The notes beneath the pieces were generated by a model. The model searched no databases, was not told where the DNA came from, and worked only from the letters and a program-made list of their open reading frames with translations. Shown here in pieces: positions 8,656-16,894 of a DNA stretch of 64,000 bases. Numbering within the stretch: position 1 is the first letter of the stretch; each line of letters starts with the position of its first letter. The DNA is taken from positions 17,056-81,055 of the forward strand of contig NZ_CDDA01000020.1 of assembly GCF_000819745.1 (NCBI RefSeq). The letters run 5' to 3'. Both the position numbers and the translations under genes were made by a program. Source of the stretch: Aeromonas bestiarum (lineage in GTDB: Bacteria; Pseudomonadota; Gammaproteobacteria; Enterobacterales; Aeromonadaceae).

Positions 8656-9432
8656 TCACCGATGGAATCTGTTTGCCGCCCAGGTGAGCAGCAGGGTCAG
8701 CAGGAAGTAGCTCATCACCAGCGCGCTGGTGAAGTGGCCCGAGGTGGCGCGCATGTTGTAGAGGTAGACCTGCAGTGTCTCGTAACGGGTGCCCACCAGC
8801 ATGTTGGCAAACACGAACTCCCCGAGCAGGAAGGAAAGCGACAGGAACAGCGCCGCCAGCAGCCCCTTGCGCAGGCAGGGGATCACCACCAGCGCGAAGG
8901 CGCGGGCACTGCTGGCCCCCAGCAGGTGGGCGGCATCCATCAGATCTTTCAGCGGTACACCCTGTAGGCTGTTGGCCAGCGCCCGGTACATGAAGGGCAG
9001 CACGACTGTGAACCAGGTGCCGATCAGGATCCAGGGCGTGCCGACTATGGGCAGCGGACCGTCGGCGTAGATCTGCAGCAGCCCCACAGAGGAGACCACG
9101 GGCGGCACCGCGAAGGGGAGCAGGATCAGCAGGTTCATCCAGGGATCCAGCCTGGGGAAGTAGTAGGCCACCACCAGCACGGTCGGCACCAGCACTAGCG
9201 TTCCCAGCAGCAGGGTCGCGAAACAGACCAGCAGGCTTCGGCCAAACGCCGCGAGAAAGCGCGGGTCGCCCCACAGCTGCAGATACCAGTCGAGAGTGAA
9301 GCCGTCCGGCAGCAGGGTCGCCCCCCAGCGGGTGGAGATCGAATAGAGAAAGGTGGCCAGCAGCGGCAGCAGCAGGGTGGCGACCAGCGCCCCCAGCACC
9401 CACCTTGGCCAGCGCGGTGTCAGGTCATGCAT
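8656..9432 (-). CDS. ABC importer permease 2
   Basis: A 258-residue inner-membrane permease with six hydrophobic segments. The conserved EAA-type loop is MDAAHLLGASSARAF (about residues 155-170), which couples to the ATPase. The start at 9432 (MHDLTPRW) is chosen over an upstream ATG at 9468 because GGGAG precedes it at normal spacing and a positively charged N-terminus precedes the first helix. It is the PhnV/PotC-like second permease of the operon. A 16-base direct repeat containing GTGTCAGGTCATGCAT spans its start region and the end of the preceding gene, the likely scar of a small duplication. Confidence 0.88.
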   Translation of the reverse strand: MHDLTPRWPRWVLGALVATLLLPLLATFLYSISTRWGATLLPDGFTLDWYLQLWGDPRFLAAFGRSLLVCFATLLLGTLVLVPTVLVVAYYFPRLDPWMNLLILLPFAVPPVVSSVGLLQIYADGPLPIVGTPWILIGTWFTVVLPFMYRALANSLQGVPLKDLMDAAHLLGASSARAFALVVIPCLRKGLLAALFLSLSFLLGEFVFANMLVGTRYETLQVYLYNMRATSGHFTSALVMSYFLLTLLLTWAANRFHR

Positions 9433-9500
9433 CTTGTCGTCTCCCGCCATGATGTGGGCCAACTGCACCCAGCTTGTTCGATCCAGAACAGGGTGTCAGG

Positions 9501-10400
9501 TCATGCATGGGATTGCCCCTTGTTCACATAGCTCTTCTTCAGCAGCCACTGGTTGGCGGCCGTCACCACTCCCAGCAGCACCATCAGGATCACCGCCAGC
9601 GCCGCCGCCAGATTGGGTTCGAGGAAGATATCGCCTGAGACCAGGCTGGCCACGCGTATGGTCACCAGGTTGAAGTTGCCCGTGGTGAGGGCGTAGGCGG
9701 AGGCATAGGCTCCCACCGCGTTGGCAAACAGGATGATCAGAGTGCCGAGCAGGGCGGGAGTGAGCACAGGCAGCGCCACGTGCCACACATATTGTCTCTT
9801 GCTGGCGCCCAGCAGGGCGGCGGCCTGGGGCCAGTCATCCTGCAAGGCATCGAACGCCGGATAGAGCAGCAGCAAGGCGAGCGGGATCTGGAAATAGGTG
9901 TAGATGAGGATGAGGCCCGACCCCGAGTAGAGGTTTAAGCCGTCTATCCAGCCCCAGGATTTGAGCAGCAGTGTGACGGCGCCGTTGATGCCGAGAATGA
10001 TGATGAAGGCGAACGCCAGGGGCACGCCGCTGAAGTTGCTGGTCATGGTGACAAAGGCCAGCAGCAGCCGCTTCACCCGCTCGCCGCTGTGGCGCAGCGC
10101 AGCGGCGCCCAGGGTGCCGATGACGAGCCCCGCCAGGCTGGCGATGCCGGCGATGCGCAGCGAGTTGGTGAAGGATTGCAGGTAGAAGGGGGAGCCCAAA
10201 ATTTCCCGGTAATGGTCGATGCCCCAGCCATCGGGGGTCTGGAAGCTGCCCACCAGCACCCACACCATGGGGGCGAGCTGGAACAACATCATCAGCAGGA
10301 TAAAGGGGAGCAGCACCATGGCCGGCAGCCAGTGGTGGCGGGCTCCGTGCAGGATCTTCACGGGTTGATCCGCCGTGATCCTCGTGGTGGCAGGCATCAT
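9501..10400 (-). CDS. ABC importer permease 1
   Basis: A 299-residue permease with about six to seven membrane helices. The first helix follows a basic/polar N-terminus ending HHWLPAMVLLP. The EAA-like loop is PQAAALLGASKRQYVW (about residues 200-215). It is PhnU/PotB-like. The true start is ATG 10400, which shares one base with the stop codon of the phosphatase gene (TGATG), so the two are translationally coupled; the longer open frame upstream is a shadow of the phosphatase. It pairs with the permease at 8656 to form the membrane channel. Confidence 0.88.
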   Translation of the reverse strand: MMPATTRITADQPVKILHGARHHWLPAMVLLPFILLMMLFQLAPMVWVLVGSFQTPDGWGIDHYREILGSPFYLQSFTNSLRIAGIASLAGLVIGTLGAAALRHSGERVKRLLLAFVTMTSNFSGVPLAFAFIIILGINGAVTLLLKSWGWIDGLNLYSGSGLILIYTYFQIPLALLLLYPAFDALQDDWPQAAALLGASKRQYVWHVALPVLTPALLGTLIILFANAVGAYASAYALTTGNFNLVTIRVASLVSGDIFLEPNLAAALAVILMVLLGVVTAANQWLLKKSYVNKGQSHA

Positions 10401-11233
10401 CAGTGCACCTCGCGCATAAAGGCCGCCTTGAGCAGCTGTGGTGCGGCTGGCTTGTCGTGGGGAATGCCCAGCAAGTCGGCCATCAGGGCGCAGAGCTGGG
10501 TCTGGGCGATCGTCGCGCCCTCCGGCCACTGGGCCACAAAGGCATCGCCAAACAGCCAGAGTGGCACGCTGCGCTCTTCCGGCAGGGTGCCGCCGTGGCT
10601 CAAGTCATTGTTCATGCCGTGATCCGAGGTGATCACCACCTGATACCCTTCTGCCAGACACTGGGGCAGCAGATCGGCCAGCAGGCTGTCCATGCGGCGC
10701 GCCTGGTTGCGGTACTGGCGGGAATCCAGGCCAAACTTGTGGCCCGCATCGTCCACCCCCATGGGATGGATCAGCAGAAAATCTGGGTCATGCTGGGTTC
10801 GCAGCCACTCGCCATCCATCAGCAGATGGCTGTCGGGGTAGTTGTCATCCCAGTAGAAGCAGGCGTGCTGGATCGGCAACTGCTCGTCATGGGTGTAACG
10901 ATCCCGCAGCGCCAGCCAGGGGCTGCGGTTGTAGAGTTCGCTTACCCAGTGATAGGCAGCGGCGGCGGTGCTTTTGCCCGCGGCCCGGGCGAGATGGAAG
11001 ATGGATTCATGCTGGCTCAGGCGACTCACCCCGTTGTGGGTGATGCCGCTGGCCACCGGCGGTACGCCGGTCAGGATGCACTCGTAGAGGGGCCGGGAGA
11101 GGGAGGGCAGGGCGCAGCTCAGGGTCTTATACAGGCCGCGCTCTGCCTCCACCATGCCTGTGAGGTAGCCCATGCAATGGGCTACCTCGGCAGACAGGCC
11201 ATCCACAAGTACCACTATCACCTTGTGTTGCAC
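10400..11233 (-). CDS. Alkaline phosphatase superfamily hydrolase in an ABC operon
   Basis: A roughly 277-residue cytosolic enzyme of the nucleotide pyrophosphatase/phosphodiesterase branch of the alkaline phosphatase superfamily. Metal and nucleophile motifs are visible: VVLVDGL near the start (metal Asp), SLSRPLYECILTG with the Thr/Ser nucleophile region, HPMGVDDAGHKFG (Asp and His ligands) and VITSDHGMNNDLSHGG (Asp-His ligands and final His). No signal peptide is seen. AAGGAG sits five bases before GTG 11233, which I prefer to GTG 11239. It lies between the binding protein and the first permease and probably cleaves the imported phosphate ester or phosphonate ester. The exact substrate is unknown. 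Confidence 0.8.
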   Translation of the reverse strand: MQHKVIVVLVDGLSAEVAHCMGYLTGMVEAERGLYKTLSCALPSLSRPLYECILTGVPPVASGITHNGVSRLSQHESIFHLARAAGKSTAAAAYHWVSELYNRSPWLALRDRYTHDEQLPIQHACFYWDDNYPDSHLLMDGEWLRTQHDPDFLLIHPMGVDDAGHKFGLDSRQYRNQARRMDSLLADLLPQCLAEGYQVVITSDHGMNNDLSHGGTLPEERSVPLWLFGDAFVAQWPEGATIAQTQLCALMADLLGIPHDKPAAPQLLKAAFMREVH

Positions 11234-11242
11234 TGGCACTCC

Positions 11243-12292
11243 TTACTGCATGTTGATCATGACGGTTTCCTGCCACTGGCGCGGCAGGGCCTTGGAGCTC
11301 TGCTCCCAGGCGGCATGGTCGCTGACCGGCTTGGCATTGGCGTACTGCTCGGCGGGCAACAGCTTGGCCTTGACGTCGTCCGGCAGCACCACATTGCTGC
11401 GGATGGGGCGGGCATAGCCACGGGCCAGGTTGATCTGACCGGCATCGGAGAGGATGTATTCCCGCGCCAGCTTGGCGGCGTTGGGGTTCTTGGCCCACTT
11501 GTTGATGATGGTGGTGTAACCGGCGATGACGGAGCCGTCGCTCGGGATCACCACATCAAACTTCTTGGGGTCTATCTTGTCGCGGTAGTTCAGCGCGTTG
11601 AAGTCCCACAGCACGCCCACTTCCACCTCGCCCTTCTCGATATTGGCGATGGAGGGGTCGTTCAGCGACAGGCGACCCTGCTTGGCCAGCTGGCCGAACA
11701 ATTCCAAGGCGGGCTTGAGATTCTTCTCGCTGCCGCCGGTGGCATAGGCCGCCGCCAGCACGCCGTTGTTGGCCTGGGAGGCCACGCCCACGTCACCCAG
11801 AGTCACCTTGTAGTCGCCGCCCAGCAGGGATTGCCAGCTGGTGGGGGCGGCCTTGACCAGATCCTTGTTGATCAGGAAGGCGATGGTGCCGGTATAGGCC
11901 AGCATCCAGTGGCCGTCCGCATCCTTGGCCCAGTTCGGAATGTCTGCCCAGGTGGAGGGCTTGTAGGGCTGCGTGACCCCCTGCTTGACCGCGACCGGGC
12001 CGAAGGCACCGCCCACGTCGCCTATGTCGGCGGTGGCGTTGGCCTTCTCGGCGGCGAACTTGGCGATCTCCTGGGCCGAGCTCATGTCGGTATCCTGATG
12101 CTTGATGCCGTAGATGTTGCCCAGCTGCTGCCAGGTGTCCTTCCAGTTGGCCCAGCTGTCGGGCATGCCTATGCTGCTGAGCTGGCCTTCACCGCGGGCG
12201 GCTTTCTCAAGATCCGCGATGTTCTCGGCGGCAAACAGTGGCTGACTGATGGCCACCAGGGCCAGTGCACTTGCGATCACGCTTTTCATCAT
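11243..12292 (-). CDS. Periplasmic solute-binding protein of the ABC importer
   Basis: A 349-residue protein with a clear Sec signal peptide (residues 1-21, cleaved after SQPLFA) and the fold pattern of iron/polyamine/aminoethylphosphonate-type binding proteins. Examples are the early GQLSSIGMPDSWANW segment and the repeated LINKDLV ... PTSWQSLLGGDYKV hinge. It is first in the operon and captures the substrate for the permeases at 9501 and 8656. The start is ATG 12292 or 12289, with AGAGGGA upstream. The next gene begins ten bases downstream. It is divergent from a PhnR-like regulator, which makes an aminoethylphosphonate-like compound the best guess. Confidence 0.88.
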   Translation of the reverse strand: MMKSVIASALALVAISQPLFAAENIADLEKAARGEGQLSSIGMPDSWANWKDTWQQLGNIYGIKHQDTDMSSAQEIAKFAAEKANATADIGDVGGAFGPVAVKQGVTQPYKPSTWADIPNWAKDADGHWMLAYTGTIAFLINKDLVKAAPTSWQSLLGGDYKVTLGDVGVASQANNGVLAAAYATGGSEKNLKPALELFGQLAKQGRLSLNDPSIANIEKGEVEVGVLWDFNALNYRDKIDPKKFDVVIPSDGSVIAGYTTIINKWAKNPNAAKLAREYILSDAGQINLARGYARPIRSNVVLPDDVKAKLLPAEQYANAKPVSDHAAWEQSSKALPRQWQETVMINMQ

Positions 12293-12380
12293 CCCATCCC
12301 TCTGGACTAGGTCAGTTAAGGTTCGAGAGGGATGCTAGAGGGGAAATATGACGGTGGCGGGGCGCTTTGATGGCAGTTTG

Positions 12381-12409
12381 ATGACAATCGCCCTGTCACG
12401 GCACTGTCA
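12381..12409. promoter_or_regulatory. Candidate operator between ABC operon and GntR regulator
   Basis: CTGTCA occurs twice, at 12393-12398 and 12404-12409 (11-bp period, one helical turn). An inverted TGACA lies nearby at 12382-12386, and two more TGACAG copies occur at the GntR start. These could be regulator half-sites, but the pattern is short. Confidence 0.3.
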
Positions 12410-12472
12410 TCCACAGCGGTTACAACTCAGGGCCGACAGCCGCTGGTCTACTCCAGACGGACGCAAACCGGA

Positions 12473-13291
12473 ATGACCGACAGGGATGTGACAGTGACAG
12501 AGCGATTGAGCGAACAGGGTGTGGCCGCTGGCCGCAGCCCCTCCAAGTGCGAACAGATTTGCCAGACCCTGCGCCGCTATATCGGCAGCGGCCAGCTGGG
12601 GGCGGGGCAACAGCTGCCCGCCGAACGGGCCTTGAGCGAGCGTTTCGCCACCACCCGCATCACCATCAAGGAGGCGCTCTCCAGTCTGGAGGCGGACGGC
12701 CTCATCTACCGGGCCGAGCGGCGCGGCTGGTTCGTGGCGCCGCCCCGGCTCACCTACGACCCCGCCATCCACACCCATTTTCACCAGTGGATCGGCGAGC
12801 AGCAGCGCATTGCCGAGACCCGGGTGCTGGCCCACGGCAGTGCGCTTGCCAGCAGCGAGTTGTGCCGCTGGATGGGGCTGGCGCCCTTTACCCCGCTCTA
12901 CGAGATCCGCCGCCAGCGATTGATCGACGGTCGACCCGTGCTCCACGTCAGCCACCACCTGCTGGCCAGCCGCTTCCCCGATATCGCCAGCGCGCCGCTG
13001 GCCAGCTCACTCACCGAGCTCTATCAGCAGCACTATGGCATAGGCCAGGGCGGTGCCAGCCTGGAGATCACCCCCTCGGCGGCGCGGGGCGCCATAGCCC
13101 GCGCCCTCAATCTGGCGGAAGGGAGCGCAGTGCTGCGGCTGGTGCGGGTCAACTATGACGAGCGAGGGGGGCTGGTGGATTGCGATATCGAGCATTGGCG
13201 GCCGGATGCCATACGAATTCATCTCGACACCCGGGCGCTGTCGCCTGCATTCAGCCCCCCCAAATATCCCCATATGGCGGAGTCACAATGA
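12473..13291 (+). CDS. GntR/HutC-type regulator with UTRA domain (PhnR-like)
   Basis: A 272-residue repressor. It has an N-terminal winged helix (about residues 25-90; the typical QLPAERALSERFATTRITIKEALSSLEADGLI stretch) followed by a UTRA ligand-binding domain (about 110-255; YEIRRQRLIDGRPVLH and terminal DCDIEHWRPDAIRI). The last motif is reminiscent of Salmonella PhnR, regulator of 2-aminoethylphosphonate use. It diverges from the binding-protein gene and almost certainly controls the importer operon. ATG 12473 is used; a GTG at 12491 is possible. The ligand is inferred. The gene ends in an ATGA overlap with a tiny downstream frame. Confidence 0.88.
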   Translation: MTDRDVTVTERLSEQGVAAGRSPSKCEQICQTLRRYIGSGQLGAGQQLPAERALSERFATTRITIKEALSSLEADGLIYRAERRGWFVAPPRLTYDPAIHTHFHQWIGEQQRIAETRVLAHGSALASSELCRWMGLAPFTPLYEIRRQRLIDGRPVLHVSHHLLASRFPDIASAPLASSLTELYQQHYGIGQGGASLEITPSAARGAIARALNLAEGSAVLRLVRVNYDERGGLVDCDIEHWRPDAIRIHLDTRALSPAFSPPKYPHMAESQ

Positions 13292-13395
13292 ATCAGCACG
13301 CACTGGCGGGCACAGTGGCGACAGGTATCTGCCGGGATATGCGGGCGCTGCGGCCAATGGCTGCAAGACGGTCTGAATTGCCGCTATCGAGCTGA
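13288..13395 (+). CDS. Tiny frame coupled to the GntR gene, possibly a remnant
   Basis: ATG 13288 overlaps the GntR stop codon (ATGA) and opens a 35-residue frame (start MNQHALAGTVATG, end ELPLSS). It has no recognisable domain. The four-base overlap is typical of real coupled genes, but the length and composition suggest either a leader-like microprotein or the surviving start of a deleted gene. A perfect hairpin follows at 13404. Confidence 0.3.
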   Translation: MNQHALAGTVATGICRDMRALRPMAARRSELPLSS

Positions 13396-13403
13396 CCAAA
13401 GCA

Positions 13404-13425
13404 GACGGATCCCGCAGGATCCGTC
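13404..13425. terminator. Hairpin between GntR unit and XRE gene
   Basis: GACGGATCC and GGATCCGTC form a nine-bp stem with a CGCA loop. The T run is weak on both sides. It lies between convergent transcripts. Confidence 0.5.
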
Positions 13426-13429
13426 GGGA

Positions 13430-14194
13430 TCAGTTGTCGATATTGGGGATCAGGTCATCGAAGCTCTGGTAGCCGCAGTCCGCCAGCTGCAGCGACATAG
13501 TGTAGGTCTTGCTGCCCTCCCGCTGGCCGATGGCGGGGCGGTTGAGCTTGAGCTCCTGGTGCCAGTACTCCTTCATCCGCTCGATCAGCGCCATGGCCTC
13601 GCTCTCGCCCAGATGGAGCTGGCACAGCGCCATGTAGTTGTTGGACTTGTGCATGTTCTCCACCAGATAGTCCCCCAGCACTGACATGGCCTGGCGCGCC
13701 TGCTGGCGGGCGAAGCGGCTGTGCTGCTCGAAGCTGATGCGCTCGCTGATGAGGAAGTGGTAGCTGTTGTCTATGCCGAGTTGCAAGATGCCGAGCTTCT
13801 CCAGCTTGCGCAGGTAGAGATAGCAGGAGGCATCGGTCAGGCCGTACTCCCGCTTCAGGTCGATCAGCGTCTTGTCGCGCCAGAAGATGTTGGCGAGAAA
13901 GGCGTAGAGCCCCGGCTCCTTGTGGAATGCCTCGTCCTGCTCCTGGGTGAAGACGGCGCGGCGGCTCTGGGCATCCTGGGTGCGGTCCAGCAGCTCCTCG
14001 AACGAGAGCCCCACCAGGTGGCAGATTTCCAGCAGGGTATCGAACGGCAGCGAGGGTTTGTTCATCATCCGCTTGACGGTGGCGATGGAGACCCCCATGG
14101 CTTCTGCCAGGGTCTGATAGCGGATCCCCTTGTCGGTCAGGGTCTTCTTCAGGGTGTCGAGAATATTGTTGGCCAGGGTCTGGCTGTAGGTCAT
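13430..14194 (-). CDS. XRE-family DNA-binding regulator
   Basis: A 254-residue protein with an N-terminal helix-turn-helix (about residues 20-75; YQTLAEAMGVSIATVKRMM is the recognition region, followed by LPFDTLLEICHLVGLSFEELL). A largely helical C-terminal half of unknown function follows, containing a winged-helix-like segment LKREYGLTDASCYLYLRKLEKLGILQLG. The architecture resembles a family of gammaproteobacterial XRE proteins with an extra wHTH, but no ligand pocket or partner is apparent. It is monocistronic, with a 440-base AT-rich region upstream. Target genes are unknown. Confidence 0.82.
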   Translation of the reverse strand: MTYSQTLANNILDTLKKTLTDKGIRYQTLAEAMGVSIATVKRMMNKPSLPFDTLLEICHLVGLSFEELLDRTQDAQSRRAVFTQEQDEAFHKEPGLYAFLANIFWRDKTLIDLKREYGLTDASCYLYLRKLEKLGILQLGIDNSYHFLISERISFEQHSRFARQQARQAMSVLGDYLVENMHKSNNYMALCQLHLGESEAMALIERMKEYWHQELKLNRPAIGQREGSKTYTMSLQLADCGYQSFDDLIPNIDN

Positions 14195-14526
14195 GCAACT
14201 ATTCCTTTATCTGCATCTTTATGTTGTGTCAGAAACTGGGTTCTTTTTTAGTTATGGGCTCAGATACTGACACTTAAAAAAACCAGAGGAAATAAACCCG
14301 TCGTAATCGGTTGAAATGGCCAGACCAGTCAAGGGTGAAGGTTGCAGATAGTGATACTCTGCGGTGCATATCCTTCAACCATTCAACATTTTGCTGGTGG
14401 CGCATAAAACATCGCGCATAATTCAAAACGAATCGGATTCAAGACCTTCCTGGTTGAGAAATCGATTGTTTGCTTCCAATTTAAGGGTTTTTTAAACCGC
14501 AAGGTTTTTATTCTTTCCTGGCATTG

Positions 14527-14556
14527 AGCGGAACTCGCAAGAGGTCCGCTTTTTTC
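14527..14556 (+). terminator. Orphan plus-strand terminator, possible sRNA 3' end
   Basis: AGCGGAACTC and GAGGTCCGCT pair (one mismatch) around a GCAA loop, followed by TTTTTTCTTTT. No plus-strand gene lies between 13396 and this point, because both flanking genes read leftward. The AT-rich 14195-14526 stretch is therefore a candidate source of a short RNA. It holds no ORF that I would call. Confidence 0.6.
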
Positions 14557-14632
14557 TTTTCCCCGAATTTGCGCCCGCCGTCAAGCGAAGGCGATCGCCG
14601 CCTCCATCCGTCATGCTTAAGGCTTCCCGGCC

Positions 14633-15547
14633 TCACTCCCCCTTGCAGGGAAACAGCTTGGGGATCTCCCGCACCAGCCAGCTCTTGGCCTTGCCCATGG
14701 TATCGCGCCGCCAGGCCAGTACGACCTGGATCTGGTGACGATACTCGGGGCTGATCACCTTGAGGCGGCCCGCCTTGATGTCCTCCTCTATCCAGCTCAG
14801 CGGCATGGTGCCGACGCCTATCCCCGCCAGCAGGGCATCGCGTTTCTCCGCCATGGTACTGACGGTGAGACGCGGCTGCTTGTCGAGCAGGCGATAGGTG
14901 AGCACCGGCTTGCGCAGCGCAGAGTCCGCCACTGCGATGGCGCGGTAGCGGCGCAGCGTCTCGTCCGCCAGGGGCTCGGGCTCCTGATGCAGCGGGTGAT
15001 CCGGGTGGGCGACGTAGAGCATCACCTCCTCCTGCAGTGCCTGATGCTTGATGCCGGTCAGCATGATGTCGGGGTTGAGGGAGGAGATGAGCAGGTCGGC
15101 CCGGCCATCTTCCAGACACTCCCAGCTGCCCGCCAGCACCTCGGCGCGAAACCTGAGCCGGGTATCCGTCAGCTCGGCCAGCCGTTCGACCAGGGGATAG
15201 AGCGCCTGCAACGGCACCAGGGCATCGACGGCTATGGTGATGTCTGTCTCCCAGCCACGGGCCAGCGCCCGGGTCTCGCCCACCAGATGCTCGGCCGCCT
15301 CCAGCAGCACCCGGCCCCGCTCCAGCAGCATGCGGCCGGCCGGGGTGAACTTGGTTCTGTGGCCGCTGCGGTCGAACAGCATGGCGTCCAGCTCGTCTTC
15401 CAGCTTCTGAACCGTGTAGCTCAGCGCCGAGGGGACCTTGCCCAGCTCGTCTGCGGCCGCCGCGAAGCTGCCACGGCGATCGATGGCGTCCAGCACCCGG
15501 ATGGCTTCCAGGGTCAGCGCCCGTTCCTTGTTCGATTCCTTGGCCAT
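14633..15547 (-). CDS. yhaJ: LysR-type regulator, YhaJ-like
   Basis: A 304-residue LysR regulator. The N-terminal winged helix (ALTLEAIRVLDAIDRRGSF, then AAAADELGKVPSALSYTVQKLE) is nearly identical to E. coli YhaJ, and the similarity continues to the C-terminus (RDTMGKAKSWLVREIPKLF). YhaJ responds to aromatic compounds such as dinitrotoluene products and activates yqjF in E. coli. A YqjF homologue lies 1.3 kb away here, divergently oriented, so the regulatory link is likely conserved. The start at 15547 matches E. coli MAKE-RALTLEA except for a short insertion. Its ligand in this organism is not known. Confidence 0.93.
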   Translation of the reverse strand: MAKESNKERALTLEAIRVLDAIDRRGSFAAAADELGKVPSALSYTVQKLEDELDAMLFDRSGHRTKFTPAGRMLLERGRVLLEAAEHLVGETRALARGWETDITIAVDALVPLQALYPLVERLAELTDTRLRFRAEVLAGSWECLEDGRADLLISSLNPDIMLTGIKHQALQEEVMLYVAHPDHPLHQEPEPLADETLRRYRAIAVADSALRKPVLTYRLLDKQPRLTVSTMAEKRDALLAGIGVGTMPLSWIEEDIKAGRLKVISPEYRHQIQVVLAWRRDTMGKAKSWLVREIPKLFPCKGE

Positions 15548-15804
15548 TTCATACCTTCAATTTTTTTGAACATGTTTGCCAGTTTATCTCGCTAACAACT
15601 TAGGCCAAGTGTCTTTAATATTCAATCAACGCTTAGGCAGGAAGGCCAAGCGGCCAAATAAACAGTAGTTCCGGGCTGGGGCATCACAAAGAGTGATGTC
15701 TGATGTCGGTAAAAGAACAACACACTATTTGAATAACCTCTTGCATGGATGCATTGATTCTGGCCGAACCGGCCTTGGCAATGACATAAAAACCAAGAGA
15801 GTGA

Positions 15805-16137
15805 ATGAACATGAAAAACGTAATCAAGATGCTGGCCGTTGCAGGCCTGATGACAGCCGGCTTTGCTCAGGCTTCCGTCCCCGCTGACCTCAACGCCGCC
15901 CCGGGTGTGCTGTTCGTCAACTGGCATGCGACCGCCGCGGTGGAAGGCAAGGGCAACCCCATGCTGGAAGTGCGTGACGAGTCTGGCGACCTGGTTGCCT
16001 CCGTCCATGCCAACCTGATGGGCAGCCAGCAGGTACAGATCCCGAGCCGCACCCAGGGCAACCTGACCGTGAGCCTGGGTGAGCAGAGCAGCGACTACCG
16101 CATTCCGTTCGGCATCGGTAGCGGCAAGCAGCGTTAA
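15805..16137 (+). CDS. Small exported protein, 110 aa (paralogue at 35418)
   Basis: A Sec signal peptide (about residues 1-23, ending GFAQA) precedes an ~87-residue mature protein with no cysteine. The mature part starts SVPADLNAAPGVLFVNWH, contains a QGNLTVSLGE strand and ends PFGIGSGKQR. It is a paralogue of the protein at 35418-35747 (matching APGxLFVNWH, QGNLTxSL and GSGxQR). The short beta-rich, hydrophilic sequence suggests a periplasmic or secreted beta-sandwich, but I recognise no family. It lies between the divergent YhaJ gene and the pirin gene and may belong to the YhaJ regulon. Start ATG 15805 or 15811. Confidence 0.8.
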   Translation: MNMKNVIKMLAVAGLMTAGFAQASVPADLNAAPGVLFVNWHATAAVEGKGNPMLEVRDESGDLVASVHANLMGSQQVQIPSRTQGNLTVSLGEQSSDYRIPFGIGSGKQR

Positions 16138-16167
16138 TCAACCGTATCGGTACGTGAGGAGCACACC

Positions 16168-16854
16168 ATGATGAAATTGAGAGCCGCAGAAGCGCGCGGC
16201 AAGGCCAACTTCGGCTGGCTGGATGCGCGCCACAGCTTTTCCTTCGGGCACTACTACGACCCGGACTGGATGGGGCATTCGGTGCTGCGGGTCATCAATC
16301 AGGATCTGGTTGCACCGGGTGGCGGATTCGCCACTCACCCTCACGCCAACATGGAGATCCTGACCTGCGTGCTGCAAGGCACCATAGAGCACAAGGACAG
16401 CCTCGGCCACGCCGAGCAGATCCCGGCAGGGGATTTCCAGCTGATGAGCGCAGGGTCCGGCATCCGGCACAGCGAGTACAACCCCTCGCAGACCGAGCCG
16501 CTCTCCCTGTTGCAAATCTGGATCGAGCCGAACGAACACGGCACGACCCCCGGCTATCAGCAGAAGAAGATTGAAGCCAATCCGGGCATGACGCTGGTGG
16601 CGTCACCGGATGGCGAAGCGGGATCCTTCAGGATCCGCCAGCAGGCCCGCGTATGGCGGTTGCAGCTTGAACCCGGTGAGAGCCTCGCCTGGGAGCTGGC
16701 CGGCCGACACGGTTACCTGCAGATGATTTCAGGGGAGCTGACCGCCAACGGTCTGGCTGCCCGACCCGGCGACGGGGTACTCAGTCGTGATGAACCCAAA
16801 TGGGATCTGGTGGCAATGAGTGCCAGCCAAGCCCTGTTATTTGACCTACCCTGA
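16168..16854 (+). CDS. Pirin-family bicupin protein (YhhW/YhaK-like)
   Basis: A 228-residue cytosolic protein with the pirin fold. Metal-ligand motifs are HPHANMEILTCVLQGTIEHKD (His-His and Glu region) and GSGIRHSEYN (third His). YhhW-type members are metal-dependent quercetin dioxygenases; YhaK members lack ligands, but here the HxH pattern is kept, so enzymatic activity is plausible. In E. coli yhaK lies beside yhaJ, and the same association here (30 bases after the exported-protein gene, divergent from yhaJ) supports a stress or aromatic-response role. An ORF of the DoxX type follows 40 bases later. The substrate is unproven. Confidence 0.87.
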   Translation: MMKLRAAEARGKANFGWLDARHSFSFGHYYDPDWMGHSVLRVINQDLVAPGGGFATHPHANMEILTCVLQGTIEHKDSLGHAEQIPAGDFQLMSAGSGIRHSEYNPSQTEPLSLLQIWIEPNEHGTTPGYQQKKIEANPGMTLVASPDGEAGSFRIRQQARVWRLQLEPGESLAWELAGRHGYLQMISGELTANGLAARPGDGVLSRDEPKWDLVAMSASQALLFDLP

Positions 16855-16894
16855 AGCAGTCAGCGGTGATTTGACATACAACGAGGAGTTTGAA

